Assembly: GCA_973895155.1 (NCBI GenBank)
Contig: OZ316891.1
Coordinates: 30,194,001 to 30,258,000, forward strand
Direction: 5' to 3'
DNA length: 64,000 bases
Source of the DNA: Marsupella aquatica
Taxonomy: Eukaryota > Marchantiophyta
Notes under the pieces: generated by a model
The model's database searches: none
Told to the model about the DNA's origin: nothing
Seen by the model: only the letters and a program-made list of their open reading frames with translations
Shown here: one piece after another, positions 1-12,200 of the stretch
Layout of the letters: every line of letters begins with the position of its first letter
Position numbering within the stretch: position 1 is the first letter of the stretch
Made by a program: the position numbers and the translations under genes

Positions 1-2118
1 TATGCTCTCACACCAAAGCAGAATAGGACCAAGTTGGATCCTACCTCCAGGAAATGTGTTTTTCTTGGGTACCAGAGTGGTGTGAAAGCCTATAGGCTAT
101 GGGATCCTATTGCCTGTAAGCTCGTTGTCAGTAGGGATGTTTCCTTCAATGAATCCAGATTATTGAAGGAGGGGGAGAATACTCAGGTCTCCCGTACTGA
201 CAAAAGAAAATCTCCTATCCCGGATCTCGTTGAGGGGGAGATTGGTTATGAGGTGCATGACCGGAGAGAAGGAGTTGCTCCAATTATGGAGCTGGTTCCT
301 GTGCCAGAGGAACCAGAGGAGTTTGTTGATGCTGGTGAGCAGCAAGTGGATGCTGTTGAGCTTCAAATTGTACCAGCACACGCAGATCAACCGGAGTCAT
401 CGGCTAGAAGAACATCTGGTCGCACTGTACGCGCTCCATCAAGGTATGGACAGTGGGTTGATTCATCTCAACTGCAAGAGGATGATTTTACAGCTGATGA
501 TGAGGGTGATGCGTTAATTTTGGAAGAAGGAGAACCTTCTTCATTTCATGAGGCAAGTGCTTCAAAGGAGAAGCAAAAGTGGACTGCAGCAATGCAAACA
601 GAGATGCAGTCACTAAAGGACAACAAAACTTGGGAGCTTGTTAAGCTGCCTAAGGGTCAGCAAGTGGTGGACAGCAAGTGGATTTACAAGCTGAAGGATA
701 ATTCCATAGGAGGTGGATCGAAGGTCTACAAGGCTAGATTGGTAGCAAAGGGATTCACACAAGAGAAAGGTGTGGATTACAATGAGGTCTTCTCACCAGT
801 TGCTAAGTACTCTACAATACGACTATTGTGTGTACTTGTTGTAATGTTTGGTCTGCTCCTAGATCAGATGGATGTTGTCACAGCTTTCCTCTATGGCACA
901 TTGGAAGAGGTGATCTTCATGAGACAACCGCTAGGTTTTGTGAAGAGAGGACAGGAGGAATTGGTTTGCAGATTGCTGAAATCCTTGTATGGGTTGAAGC
1001 AGTCACCAAGACAGTGGAACAAGCGGTTTGACGATTGGATTCGGTCACAAGGTTTTCACAGAAGTGTATTTGACCCTTGTGTGTATTTGAAACCGGTGAA
1101 GAATGTTGTCTTTGGGTTCATTGTTTTAGTACTTTATGTGGATGACATGCTAATTGCAGCCAAGGATAGGTCTGAGATTGTTAAGCTCAAGGCACTGCTT
1201 AGTGCAGAGTTTAAGATGAAGGACTTAGGGCCAGCTAAGAGGATTTTGGGTATGGAGATCACTAGGGACTTGGAGGCTGGCAAGCTATGGTTGACGCAGA
1301 GCAGTTATGCGAGGAAGGTAATTGCAAGGTTCAACATGGAGAATAGCAAGCCAGTAAGTACCCCGTTGGCTCCACACTTCAAGTTATCATCAGCGTTCTG
1401 TCCTACGGATGACACAGAGAAGGGGTTGATGTCAAAGGTTCCATATGACAAGGCAGTGGGGAGTCTCATGTATTTGATGACTTGCACTAGACCTGATCTT
1501 GCCATGGCTATGGGCAAGGTGAGCAGGTACATGTCGAATCCAGGGAAGGTACACTGGGAAGCAGTGAAGTGGATTATCAGGTACTTGAAGGGTACCGTGG
1601 ATCATGGTCTTTTATTTGATGCGAATGCAAAGAATGCTAGATCATTGATTGGCTATGTAGATTCTGACTATGGACAAGATTTGGACCGAAGGAGATCAAC
1701 AACAGGATACGTGTTCACACTTGGCGGTGGATGCATAAGTTGGAGGTCTACTTTGCAGAAGTGTATTGCTCAGTCTACTACAGAAGCGGAGTATGTTGCA
1801 GCTGCGGAAGCAGCAAAGGAAGCGATTTGGTTGGATAGACTTATCACTGAAATGGGATTGCCACAGGGGAATGTGAAGCTCCATTGTGATAGTCAAAGTG
1901 CGCTCCACCTTGCTGTGAACCAGGTGATGGACAGCAGAGTGAAGCACATTGACGTCAGGTACCATTTTATCAGGCAGGCTGTGTCTGATAAATTGTTTGA
2001 GCTAGTCAAGATTGATGGTAAACTCAACCCGGCTGACGCATTTACCAAAGTGATTCCTTTGGAGAGTTTCTCTAGACACCGTGACGTATTGCAGGTTTTG
2101 CAATTGCATCACAAGTAG
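1..2118 (+). CDS. Ty1/copia polyprotein, 3' part (integrase end, reverse transcriptase, RNase H)
   Basis: This is the C-terminal part of a copia-type polyprotein, which copies element RNA into DNA. The frame is open from the left window edge, so the 5' LTR, gag, protease and most of the integrase lie outside. The first 50 residues (KLDPTSRKCVFLGYQ and what follows) are the integrase C-terminus. The reverse transcriptase has QMDVVTAF with the first catalytic Asp near base 870 and YVDDML near base 1135. The RNase H has GYVDSDYGQD near base 1650, CDSQSALHLA, and HIDVRYHFI near the end. The frame runs to a TAG at 2116-2118 without any break, and all visible catalytic motifs are present, so the element may be young. 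Valine replaces the usual Lys after the first catalytic Asp (QMDVVTAF for QMDVKTAF). The domain order RT then RNase H at the 3' end is typical of copia. Confidence 0.95.
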   Translation, partial: YALTPKQNRTKLDPTSRKCVFLGYQSGVKAYRLWDPIACKLVVSRDVSFNESRLLKEGENTQVSRTDKRKSPIPDLVEGEIGYEVHDRREGVAPIMELVPVPEEPEEFVDAGEQQVDAVELQIVPAHADQPESSARRTSGRTVRAPSRYGQWVDSSQLQEDDFTADDEGDALILEEGEPSSFHEASASKEKQKWTAAMQTEMQSLKDNKTWELVKLPKGQQVVDSKWIYKLKDNSIGGGSKVYKARLVAKGFTQEKGVDYNEVFSPVAKYSTIRLLCVLVVMFGLLLDQMDVVTAFLYGTLEEVIFMRQPLGFVKRGQEELVCRLLKSLYGLKQSPRQWNKRFDDWIRSQGFHRSVFDPCVYLKPVKNVVFGFIVLVLYVDDMLIAAKDRSEIVKLKALLSAEFKMKDLGPAKRILGMEITRDLEAGKLWLTQSSYARKVIARFNMENSKPVSTPLAPHFKLSSAFCPTDDTEKGLMSKVPYDKAVGSLMYLMTCTRPDLAMAMGKVSRYMSNPGKVHWEAVKWIIRYLKGTVDHGLLFDANAKNARSLIGYVDSDYGQDLDRRRSTTGYVFTLGGGCISWRSTLQKCIAQSTTEAEYVAAAEAAKEAIWLDRLITEMGLPQGNVKLHCDSQSALHLAVNQVMDSRVKHIDVRYHFIRQAVSDKLFELVKIDGKLNPADAFTKVIPLESFSRHRDVLQVLQLHHK

Positions 2119-2297
2119 AGTTTTCTTAAACATTCATTGTAATTACTGATATATGCTCTTCCTCATTCCTATGTATTAGGCTACGGCTTAGTTCTGGTTT
2201 GCTCTAGTTAGAGAGGGAAACCGGTTTGGTTTCTGTCCAGAACTTCCCGCTGAGGGATCATATACATTGGCAGTATTACTCTCCCCTAGACCAGAGT

Positions 2298-2309
2298 CAA
2301 GGGGAAGAT
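2298..2309 (+). other. Polypurine tract of the copia element
   Basis: A purine-rich run (CAAGGGGAAGAT) lies immediately before the TGTTGGG that opens the right LTR. This is where plus-strand DNA synthesis starts in copia elements. The 180 bases between the polyprotein stop and this tract contain no ORF. Confidence 0.6.
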
Positions 2310-2796
2310 TGTTGGGTATTTACTCTTACGTCTAGGTTAGGTATGACGTGGTTGGTACAACAACGTGGGTTGGTACAACTACGTGGTTAGGTACAACTAC
2401 GTGATTAGGTACAACTATGTGGTTAGGTACAACTACGTGATTAGGTACAACTATGTGGTTAGGTACAACTACGTGATTAGGTACAACTATGTGGTTAGGT
2501 ACAACTAAGTTGCACACTATATCATAAGAGGCATGTGTGCTTGGAGAGGTAGAACCAAGGCTCATTGTTATGGAGCCACTTGAGAGATAGGGAGAGCTTA
2601 CACTGTGGAGACTCGGTATAGCCGACGGGCTTAGAGTTCAGTAAAGCTCTCTTGTGTGTTCCCGTGGACGTAGCCTCAAGGAGGTGAACCACGTATCTCT
2701 TGTGTCGACTATTGTGCGTTGGATGGTTCATGGGCTTGCCGTTGCGATCGTCGTCTATGCTCAACACGAAGCGTAATTTTTCTAGAGACACTAACA
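2310..2796 (+). repeat. Right (3') LTR of the copia element, end approximate
   Basis: The LTR begins with TGTTGGGTATT directly after the polypurine tract. The likely end is ...CACTAACA at 2796, which gives a rough inverted terminus with the TGTT start and a length near 490 bp. The partner LTR is outside the window, so neither the end nor the target duplication can be confirmed. The first third is a minisatellite listed separately. Confidence 0.5.
2347..2508 (+). repeat. 18-bp minisatellite inside the LTR
   Basis: About nine copies of an 18-bp unit (consensus GTGGTTAGGTACAACTAC) run head to tail. The last six copies alternate between two variants, GTGATT...CTAT and GTGGTT...CTAC, so the real period there is a 36-bp dimer. 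The array sits in the U3 part of the LTR, where the promoter is expected. The repeat gives a spurious VVPNH-repeat reading frame on the minus strand. Confidence 0.9.
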
Positions 2797-4065
2797 CCAA
2801 TTGCCTCGACTCTACATTACTCAACCACACTTGCCGGGTGGGCAGATTTCTGCCTGAAAAGGAGGGAGCATTAACGATAACTATGTACTGTAATTATAGT
2901 CCTAGAATACTAGAATATGATTAGTTATATTTTGTCCATGAGTGGCCTAACAGGATATATATTTTATCTAATGAATCTGAAATTATTTTGTATATCATTT
3001 TAATTATTTTAGGTATATATATTTTAGATCATATAAATAAATAATAAGAAGGAAAAGCTGACAAAACTTGTGGTTATTAATGCAAGAAATAATATTGCAA
3101 AATCTGTGGCTATTAATGCAAGAGATAATCTAGTATAACAAATAATGCTATCCATCGAATAGGAGTCATCATTGATGCCAATATTTGAATAACAGTGAGT
3201 GCATAAAGCATTGAGAGAGCCACGTAGCAAATTTCTGGGGGATCAAAAGGTGTAACACAAATATATATAATAAGAATTGAAATCTTTCTCGAAAAGTTAA
3301 AATGTAGGCTAATGGTTGAGGGCCTTGGGTGAGAATCGGGAGGTCTGATAACGTACTCTTGCATCATTGGTAATGTTATATTATAGGGTTGCTCCAACTT
3401 TAAACCCCCACATGGTAATAACAACTTTTAGAACCTAGATAAATGAGAAAAAAATATTCTTTAGGTACCTAATAGTGTGAAGATTTCTCAAAAAGGTAAA
3501 TAGTTTGTCTCGTAGTGTTTCCTACTCAAAATGATTTCTCATGTTGAGAAGAAATATTAGTCATTCCTTTTTAGAGTTTAGATGTATTTTTTAATGACCC
3601 TAGTGACCCTTGAAAGCAAGAATAAATTAGCTTTGGGTGACTTGGTACTTGTGCCTCAATGCTTATTCCTTTACAAAGTTTCTTCTCCTCATGGCTTCTT
3701 CCTTAACAAGTGTTGGCCCCAATTCTATCTCCACATGCCATTTTTCTAGAGACAATTGTTCAACTTCTAAACTATTGTGAGTCCCTTTCAAAAAAATGAT
3801 GAGCCTCTCATGTTTTCCTCATTAAGGGCATCCGTTGACTATAAGAACGTTTGGGCCAATCTAAATGTGCCACATCATCACTTTATGTCTCATAATGTGA
3901 CTATTCGGTTTTGAGGCATTCGTAGTAGTAATTTTTTGGAATGTGCAAAGAAAGTACAGTCACTCACTGTGTCTGTCGTATGGTATGGGTCCTGTTTATT
4001 GTCTGTGCCAAAACATTTGTGACCTGTTTGTGGCAGGCATGCCTTTAGCGTTGGCCAATGGGCTT

Positions 4066-4163
4066 GTGATGGACCATTACACGTATACGGTCTCCCATAT
4101 GCCTCCCCGCATATGTGGATCGACATACGGTAGACCTTTATATGCACTAATGGTCCATCGCAG
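4066..4163. repeat. Small fold-back (hairpin) element
   Basis: The 12-mer GATGGACCATTA near 4069 returns inverted as TAATGGTCCATC near 4148. Partial pairing continues inward (ATACGGTCT against TAGACC) and there is an inner palindrome, CATATGCCTCCCCGCATATG. The whole stretch could fold into one imperfect hairpin of about 100 bases, as fold-back MITEs do. No clear target duplication was found. Confidence 0.45.
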
Positions 4164-4418
4164 GACCATTACCCTATACATAATGACTTAGAGGAGCAAC
4201 AAGTAAGCTACTCAAAACCATAAACCTAGGAAACAAAACAATCCTGGATTCCTTCACACTCTTGAGGGTAGATAGCTTAGGTTCTAGGTATCTATAGTGT
4301 ATGAAATTCAATTTATCTAATTTGACTATAAGGATTAAAAAACATATTCTAACAAAGAATGAAGAAAATTGAGAAATAATTATAGATCTAAAAGGGGGAT
4401 CTCAAACAAGAAATTAAA

Positions 4419-4520
4419 AACATTAGGAGCGGGTAAAAATAAGTCCAAAATACAAAGGATACACCTTGTCTAAAATAAATTGAAACAAAAGTACATATCA
4501 AAAATCTCAATAAGACAAGT
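4419..4520. repeat. Dispersed repeat A, copy 1
   Basis: This stretch resembles 6265-6385 and 8565-8667. The shared order is AAAACATT(A/G)AGAG..., a short A-rich spacer, AAAGGATACACCTTGT, TTGAAACAAAAGTACA, then AAATCTCAATAAGACAA. The three copies are diverged and lie in the same orientation. No protein is encoded. The family type is unknown. Confidence 0.6.
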
Positions 4521-5662
4521 AACTTGAATATGCTTCCAAAAAAACAGGGTAACACTATAATAGCATGTTCAATCTTGGACCATGTTTCATTTTATTTTTT
4601 GTCTTGTAGCGATGAGTGGTTGGCTATTGCGTAATATTTTATAAGCTTGAATGGGATAAAATACAAGAGAAAAAGTACAACACATGTCACGGAGAAGTAC
4701 ATTTCACATAATGAAGAGTAAGAGTACATGTGAAGTCCTGAAAAGTTGTGCACTGAAAATACTGATTCTCAGTTACCCTAATGAAACTCAATTGAATCAA
4801 AAGTACATAAGTTCCTTACTTGCCTTAGGTAACAAGAAGTGTCCACATTGTACGAGAAACTCCTATATGGTGAATCCACCCTTTCACAGTTTGTCTTATT
4901 CAAATTTTGTGTCCAATATTTTTTTTTCATGTGCCTTAACAAGATGAATCATATGTATTAATTTGATTTTGAATTAAATTTTGGACCCTTTTAATTTGAG
5001 TGAACTTAGAGTATTCTGAATGTATTTGGTTCCCCTCATAAAGATTTAATCTTTCATTTTCAATCACTCCTTAGTGAATTTTCTTTTTTTCTAATGAGAG
5101 TGAGAGAAATGAATTTGAACAATGTGCACATCTCCTGTACTAAGTTGCCCTCCTGGTTTATTTTACAAAATTTATGGTTTTAATTGAATTGATCACCTAC
5201 ACTTAGAAACAAGTGAAAAGCTGTACTATATGTGCACAACTCTTTAGTACCTTTGTACTTTCTTGGTCATAATGTGCTTTTCTCTATATGTAAAATATGT
5301 TTTTGTGTGTTATGTCACTCACTCTTAATTAACAGATATTAAAGTTTTTGGCATGTACCTACTTCTTTTATCGTAAAGCCTTTCATGACTTTTCTTTTTG
5401 TATATTTGAGCGCATTAATTCTCCATAATGCACCCCTTTTTTTGAGGAGGGGATTATACAAAACACCATAAATATAGTAAAAGTAATAATTAAATATAGT
5501 TTTGCCATACACAAAAAAATATTAAATTTAGTCAAGATCTCAAGATGATAACCAAATCTTATATGGTGATATGAACAAAATATCTATAATAGAATCTAAT
5601 ATAACTCAAGAACGTATATTTTTGACCAATTCCATAGCAATTATTTATTGGATTAATTTTTA

Positions 5663-5757
5663 ATTCACTTTTTCTTGTTTGTTATCTAAAAGTCACTCAA
5701 GTTTTTACATACATTAATGTCCTAATTATGGGCATTATGGAAATAATGCCCTCAAAA
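5663..5757. repeat. Dispersed repeat B, copy 1
   Basis: About 95 bases match 45733-45828 in the same orientation: ATTCACTTTTTCTTG, GTCACTCAAGTTTTTA, CATTAATGT, GGCATTATG, AATAATGCCCTCAAAA. The shared stretch includes a short imperfect palindrome (GGCATTATG...AATAATGCC). It encodes nothing visible. Confidence 0.65.
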
Positions 5758-6264
5758 CTTGGAGAGTTGTAGGTAGCTTTCACGGTAGGAGTTTGTCCTG
5801 TATATAGATCAACAGGATATTCTCGTCATGGACCATTGGATAATCTCTAGCGTGGGCTTTTTCACTGGCTGGTCTTAGGGAGTGTGCTGCTCCCCCTAGA
5901 GTGGGTGAACGTCTTGCTGAGCTATCCCCCTGTTGAGGCCTCTCTTCTATCTTGGTGCAGGCTCCCCCAGCCTCTAGCAGTTGGACCCTTGGGTGTTGTG
6001 CCCCCCTTTGTGGGCCTCCCTGTTGTATGGTGTCTCTTTGAATGGATCTAAATTGGATGTTTCAAGGAAAAAGATAGGTGCCCATATTTATATGCATTAT
6101 TTCTCTCTCATTTACTAGAGTAGATCAAAGCTTTCTCCATCGGAATCTAAATACTGTGTCCGAGAGATACTGTATTGGAATCTAAATGGAGTGGCAAAGG
6201 AGAGCTCTAGGATAGCAAGATTTATCTAAACTAAGTGTGAAAAGTAGAGCTGACAGCAAGATTC

Positions 6265-6385
6265 AAAACATTGAGAGAGACTCCAAACAAAATAATTCAG
6301 ATACTAAAAATCACAAAAGATGCACCTTGTTATGGCACATTGAAACAAAGATACACAGAGAAAATCTTAGTAAGACAAAATATTG
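6265..6385. repeat. Dispersed repeat A, copy 2
   Basis: This is the second diverged copy of the repeat at 4419-4520. It has AAACATTGAGAG, AAAAGATGCACCTTGT, ATTGAAACAAAGATACA and AAATCTTAGTAAGACAA in the same order and orientation. Confidence 0.6.
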
Positions 6386-8564
6386 AAAGGTGGACGGCCA
6401 TCATTGGTAATCAACTAATGGACAGTTTAGGCATTAGAAACAAACCAGGGCCTAGTTAAGTTAAGCAACTGCAATAAGTTTCTTCTCAAGGAACCAATTC
6501 AGTTAGTCATTGTCTCCATCTGTATGTTCAAACAAAGCTGAAGTCACCTTCCTTTTCCTTATTGAAGTTTATTAGAAACAGAAAAGTTTGGTGAGTGCAT
6601 ACAATAGTTAAATCAAACAGGTTTACCAGGAGAAGTGGATGGCCCTTTCAATTCTTTTCCTTCGTTTTTGAGAGCTTCAATTTGTCCAGAGTGTCATATT
6701 AGCAGTGATCTCCAGCCACAAACTCTTTCTATGTATATCACACTGCCAAAACAGATAAAAGATGTCAAACTGGGAGACATGATCCCAAACAGGAGACCCA
6801 ATAATGGGCAGAAAACAAGAGAAAAGGCTAGGAAGACCAAAGAGCTAAAATGCCCTAACACATCTGTCTCCTCACAACTACAATCAATTGTCTTATCTTG
6901 CACACATACATACCAGGTGCCAGTAAATAATTATACTATGCCGCTGGTCAAGATCATGAGAAATATGGTAACAACTAAGGTAACTGATGTCAAGGCACCT
7001 CATCACTTGTCAGTCTTGCTCACATGAGGAACAAGGGGAGCCACAAGAAGAAACTCCCTGTATTCTCCCCTTTGTAGTGAGTTTCAGGATTCCCGGCTTG
7101 TCTGAAGCTTCATTCTCTCCTTTATTGGATCTGGATCTCCTCTCTGAGTTTCTGTTCATAGCAAAATTGCTAGATTCCCAAAACTGATGTTCCCATGGAC
7201 CAAGCCTATGAACCAAGCAAACCCCCATTGGATTTTCTCATCGTTTAGACTTCACTCATTGACAACCTTCTTGTTTCAAAATGATTTCAGCAGCAGAGTT
7301 TGACCTTCAATATCTTCTTGACATCCAACAAAATTGGCTCTTTTTGGACTAGACAAAAGTTTGAAAAAACCTCCCAATTAGTCTAATATCTCTAGTTTTC
7401 ATAAAGAATTGAGAACTCATGAATTTATAAACATTACGCCATCACTACAGTAGTTGTCCACATGTAAGTGCTTCCAAAAGCTTTAGAGTAGCTAACCTTA
7501 CATTATGTGTCAAATGGAATCTTCTTCTTTTTCGGTTTGTCAGAAATAACTTTGCGATAGACTAATATCATCAAATGTCATTGAGAATTCAGAGCTGTAC
7601 AAGTTTTGAACGATGATTGTCTGCCTTTCTTGTCACATTTCACCCATCAATGTAATATGTGCTATACGAGCAAACAGATTTTTGCCACATTTTACCCCTC
7701 AATTTAACATGTACTATATGAGCAATTTTTTGGCCACACTTTACCACTCAATGTAATATGTACTATATGAGCAAAAACAATTTTTTGCTGCAGTCATTTG
7801 GGTTGCAAAATTTTATCGAAGTAATTTGGCAAACATGGAGCTCCATCTGGGCTGCAATTTCTAGATTTCATGGGTCTCGATCATTTGCCATTGTTTTGTG
7901 TCCCGTTAGTTAGTTTGCCTCCTAGCTGCTGGCTCAGTTGCCAAAACATGATGGTTATCTTCATATCTGAGAACTTAATCTAGTAAAATTATATAAAGAA
8001 TATTTTTAGCACTCTTGCCTTCACACAAGGTGACATATGAGGCATGGCAAATAAAGAAATATTCTTAGCATTTTCTCATTGACATTCGCCACCATATGTC
8101 TCTTGCCTTTGGAATGCTACGAGAGCTCTCCTATTCTTTTGCCATCTGATACATACTTCGAGGCAGGACTCATGTTTTAAGAGAGTTGCAGTCTGAGTTG
8201 CAGTCTCATCCTTAGTGCACCTTCCCCTCCAATCTTAAGGGCTCTCACTATTGATCTAAATCGAACTAAAACCAATAAGCATGGGAACAAAAGCAAAAGA
8301 GGACAAACACCAAAGAAGACAAATGCAACAAGGACAACCAAATAAGAAAAAGAAAAGAAAGGGGGAAATGGAAACATTGTCAGCAACGTACATGTAAGCG
8401 TGTGTGGACAAGGTTGCCTCGGTGAGAGTAGGAGTGGGCAAACCAATAACAATAAGAAAGTGAAAATGGAAATTGAATTTATAATTGAAGGGGTACAGTG
8501 AAAAATGAAGGATGGGCAAGAACAAACATTAAATACAAGGTAAAGAAGAGCTATAGTACAACAG

Positions 8565-8667
8565 AATAAAAACATTAAGAGGGGGCCCAACAATACAAAA
8601 GATGCACCTTGTCTCGCGCATGCTGAAGTCATCATACATATCAAAAAATCTGATTATAGCAAAAGAC
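8565..8667. repeat. Dispersed repeat A, copy 3
   Basis: This is the third copy, with AAAACATTAAGAGG, AAAAGATGCACCTTGTC, CATACATATCAAAAAATC and AGCAAAAGAC. It is the most diverged in the middle. It lies about 600 bases beyond the LIN37 stop codon. Confidence 0.5.
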
Positions 8668-9267
8668 AGAAAAATGAAGGCCAATAATAAGGGAGTCACT
8701 AGGAATGACAGTACTGAATACTGAATTTTGATCAAAATAGAAGTGTGAGAAAATCTAGCCCAGTTGGAAATGACAATAAGCATTTTACGAAGCATCGTAC
8801 TTGAACTCGACTCCTTCAACCGAGCCTTTATTAGTGCCTTCAAGACACTTGACAATGATCACGTAACAGGAGTTTCACCTTTCGATCAGTGATCAGCTTC
8901 TGAAGTACTTCAACTTGAGCGCTGATGGAAGATACTTTTTGATCTTCCAGCAACCATCTGCTCTGCTGACTAGTTCTCGAACCCCTGACAGAGCCGACTG
9001 CACCTGATTCGTGTTTTCAGTCGGCCCTGAGACTTTAAGGGTTAGTCACTCAAAGAATATGTGCCTAGTTAATGTACAGACTTCTAGTCAGGAATCTCCC
9101 CTGAAAAATTAATTCTCGTCCCCGCACCAATACCAATGGATCTCAGCAGAGATGCAGCCAAGGTAATGATTGTTAGACTCTCATCTAAATTCCCCGGCTA
9201 TAAATTGATAACCAATAGTAGCCAGTGATGCCTTCACATCGAAGAATACCATCGTCTAGTTCCCCCT

Positions 9268-12200
9268 TCAAGGATGAGACTGGACTGCATCACGTCTACT
9301 ATTCTCGGCGTTGACAGGTAACAATAACGCCAAACGAGGCATAAATCTAGCAATCCGTTGCATACGATCATCCCTAAACCTGCATCGAAACATTGAGAGG
9401 AATGAGACATGAGGCATCGTATACTGCGAACTTATCAGGCACAACGTTCCCCTATCATGGGATGAGTTAGGCCCAACCGAAATTTCTTAGTATCCTAAAT
9501 AGCACAAAATCCCAGACTCTTGCTCTTCCTTCAACAGACGACGGACGGACAACATTTATATTCCAATGGTTGCTGGTTGCAAAATCCACGAAGGACTGAA
9601 AGATTGACGGAAGCAATCGATGTCCTACTCAGCCAAAAGTGCAAGTGTAACTTCACATCAAGGCATCAAGGCCAGGGACTACCTTTTGCGAACATTCTTG
9701 AAATGCTCAACGTGGTGGTGTAACAAATTCTTCTCGGTCATTGATTCAACAGAGCTTGGCAATTTTATCTGTAAGAAAAGACAAATGTACTATGACTACT
9801 ACCGCTTGCAATAAACCAGTAGTGTTCCCGCCTAATCTTGACCAGCCTAACACAATGCCCTCTTATACACAGGTAAATTAAGTCACAGGTGAGCAGGGTA
9901 CACATGGGATGGCTTTTCCATCCACAGAACTACTGCTACGGACCTAAATTTTAAATTGAATGACCTTCCACGAAGGGAAAACTAAGAAAGTTATGGGTCG
10001 TACCTGGGTAAACCTTGCAGCTTCTTCCTTCTTGCGATTTTCGGCAAATTCGGTCTTGCTTGGTCCTGGTTCTGCTGCCGGCGACGGGCTCGGAAGAGGG
10101 GGGCAATCCCATAACATTGACTGCATTAAAACAAAACGATATAACTGTGCAAAGTGAGAGATAACTCACTCAAGACCGACAACCCTCAACGTCCCAATTT
10201 CATTCATGATATAGCACGTATTTCCAAGAAAAACGTCACAAGCACGTGCATTCTTCCCACTAATGAACAGCTTTGCGAGGAACGTCCCAGATTTCCCTTA
10301 TGCACGATAGATAAGTCTTGAGCCAGCTACAAACAGCTCAATGGCTGAACAGAGGTAAGATAAGTCAACCAGCTTAACTTTATCAATCATTCACGAAAAC
10401 AGAGTCCTTAGCGAGTGAACTAACAGCCAGATTTACCTGATCCCTTCTCATTACATCGTTCCTCACCCAACGGCGACAAATAGCGTATAAAGAAGCTGGA
10501 TCCACGTCCGAGCTTAACTTCACCTGGAAAGCCAAATGCGAAACATGTGATGAAACTTCGACTTTCGCTTCAATTAGTTACAGCTGCTGAGTCAATTAAA
10601 TATGTGGCAAACAAAGACAATTGAACACTCTTAAGGTAGGTTTAGTCCTTTTGGTTCCCGACTGCTGGGAGCCAAACGAGGACATGATTCCACTGCTGTA
10701 GTTAAATCACAGATGTAGGGCTGTGGCACTTACTTTTCTGTCGCAGACATGGACAATAACCTGAGCGTCGCCAGACCTTTCCCTGCATTGATAAAGCTTT
10801 TCGTGAGAACGTAGAATCAACCCTGACATCGCTTCATAATATTTCATGGCTTCTAAGCTCAGAGAGAACGAAAAGATTGAAGGCAACCCAATGTCTCAAA
10901 TAGTAGGAAAGAGTGGCACAATGGAAGAATCATTAATGATTATTGATCAACTAAGACCCACAAAAATTTGGGTCAAATCTTATATGGAGCAGGGAAGGTA
11001 CCTGGGAAGAGTGTCACCACTGCTGGATGGTACTGTTCCCGAGATGACCGGACGGACCACCGAAAAAGCCTGCATCCGGAGAGCATTGAATAAAAATGTC
11101 AATGCCGGGTCAACCAGTGTTACACAGCTCCAAACTGAATGTCCAGGAGCATAACAAATAACAGGAAATTCGGGTGAGAGCGTTCGAATGTAAGGCGAAG
11201 TGGGCAACTCACAGAGGGATTCTTCCCCAGCGTCGATGCCCCAGCTTGAGAAGGCGGCTGCGTCTGGCGATGAGATGCAACGGACACAGAGTTCGAGGAT
11301 TGATGCTGCAAAAAGGCCTGTAGCTGAGGGCCGCTCCCAGGAAGGTGCACAGCATGGGCGGAAATGTGCGGGGAGTAGGAATTGGTGGAGAAAATCCTGG
11401 TGGAAGGGGATGAGGGTACCACTGTGCTATGTCCTATCGAACCACCAAGCTGCTGCCCTTGGTGGGTTGGCAGCTCCTTGCTTGACTGTTGCGGCAAGCT
11501 TGTGGTCCGTGAAAAATTACGCTGGGCAGGAAGTCTAGGCTGACTCTGACTAGGGAATCCTTTCTGGAAGATAGACTCGTGGGCCTCAACAAGATGGCCG
11601 GATTGCTGCCTCTTTCCTCCTTGGCCAAGCGCGAATGAAGATTGTGCGGGGACGGCCTGCACTGCATTCGGGTTCGGCCTGCCCATGCCTTGGAAGTGCA
11701 CCACGCCATTGTCCAGCCCATGCTGCGAAGGCGAAGACGAACGAACAAGAGAGGGAGCATGAGGGCGATGTAATTGGGGCAAAGGCGATACTCCATACTG
11801 CGGCTGAATTGGCTGGCGTGCGGTAGCAGCAGCCAACCCGGGAATCCTGGGCATTGACTTCAACTTCACAGGCTGCTGCTGCAGCTGCAGCTGTTGAGAC
11901 ACAAGGTGCTTCAGAGTTGCACCCAAGTTCGCTCGAGATGAATCCCTGTGATTCTCAATCGGAGAGGCTGGCCTCTGCATTAGAGGCTTCACAGGGGATT
12001 GAATCCGCCCTCCCAACACCGTCCCAAGTTGCTCGTGCTGCTGCAGCTGCCGTGGGTGCTGCTGATGTTGATTACCATTGTGACTACGGAGCGAGAGGTT
12101 GTTTTGATGTTGGTGAACAACAAACGAGCCCAGCGCGGGTGCTACAATCTGCTGTTGTTGTTGTTCTATTTCTTGCTTTGGTGGCGGCGATGGAACGCTT

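Larger units (their letters stand above)
2797..9267. other. AT-rich intergenic stretch with dispersed repeats, no gene seen
   Basis: I see no convincing coding exon in this 6.5 kb. It holds a fold-back element near 4.07-4.16 kb, three copies of a dispersed repeat of about 100 bp (4.42, 6.27 and 8.57 kb), one copy of a repeat that recurs at 45.7 kb, and a GC-richer patch near 5.80-6.06 kb of unknown origin. The reading frames of 60-155 codons here have low-complexity translations and no recognisable motif. The right end probably includes the 3' UTR of the minus-strand LIN37 gene. Confidence 0.6.

Noticed and set aside
2332-2565. A VVPNH-repeat protein on the minus strand
   Set aside because: An 18-bp repeat is a multiple of three, so any frame through it stays open. 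It lies in the LTR.
8177-8855. Two overlapping minus-strand frames of 155 and 108 codons
   Set aside because: They are Phe/Leu/Pro-rich translations of A/G-rich sequence that overlap dispersed repeat A. No motifs are present.
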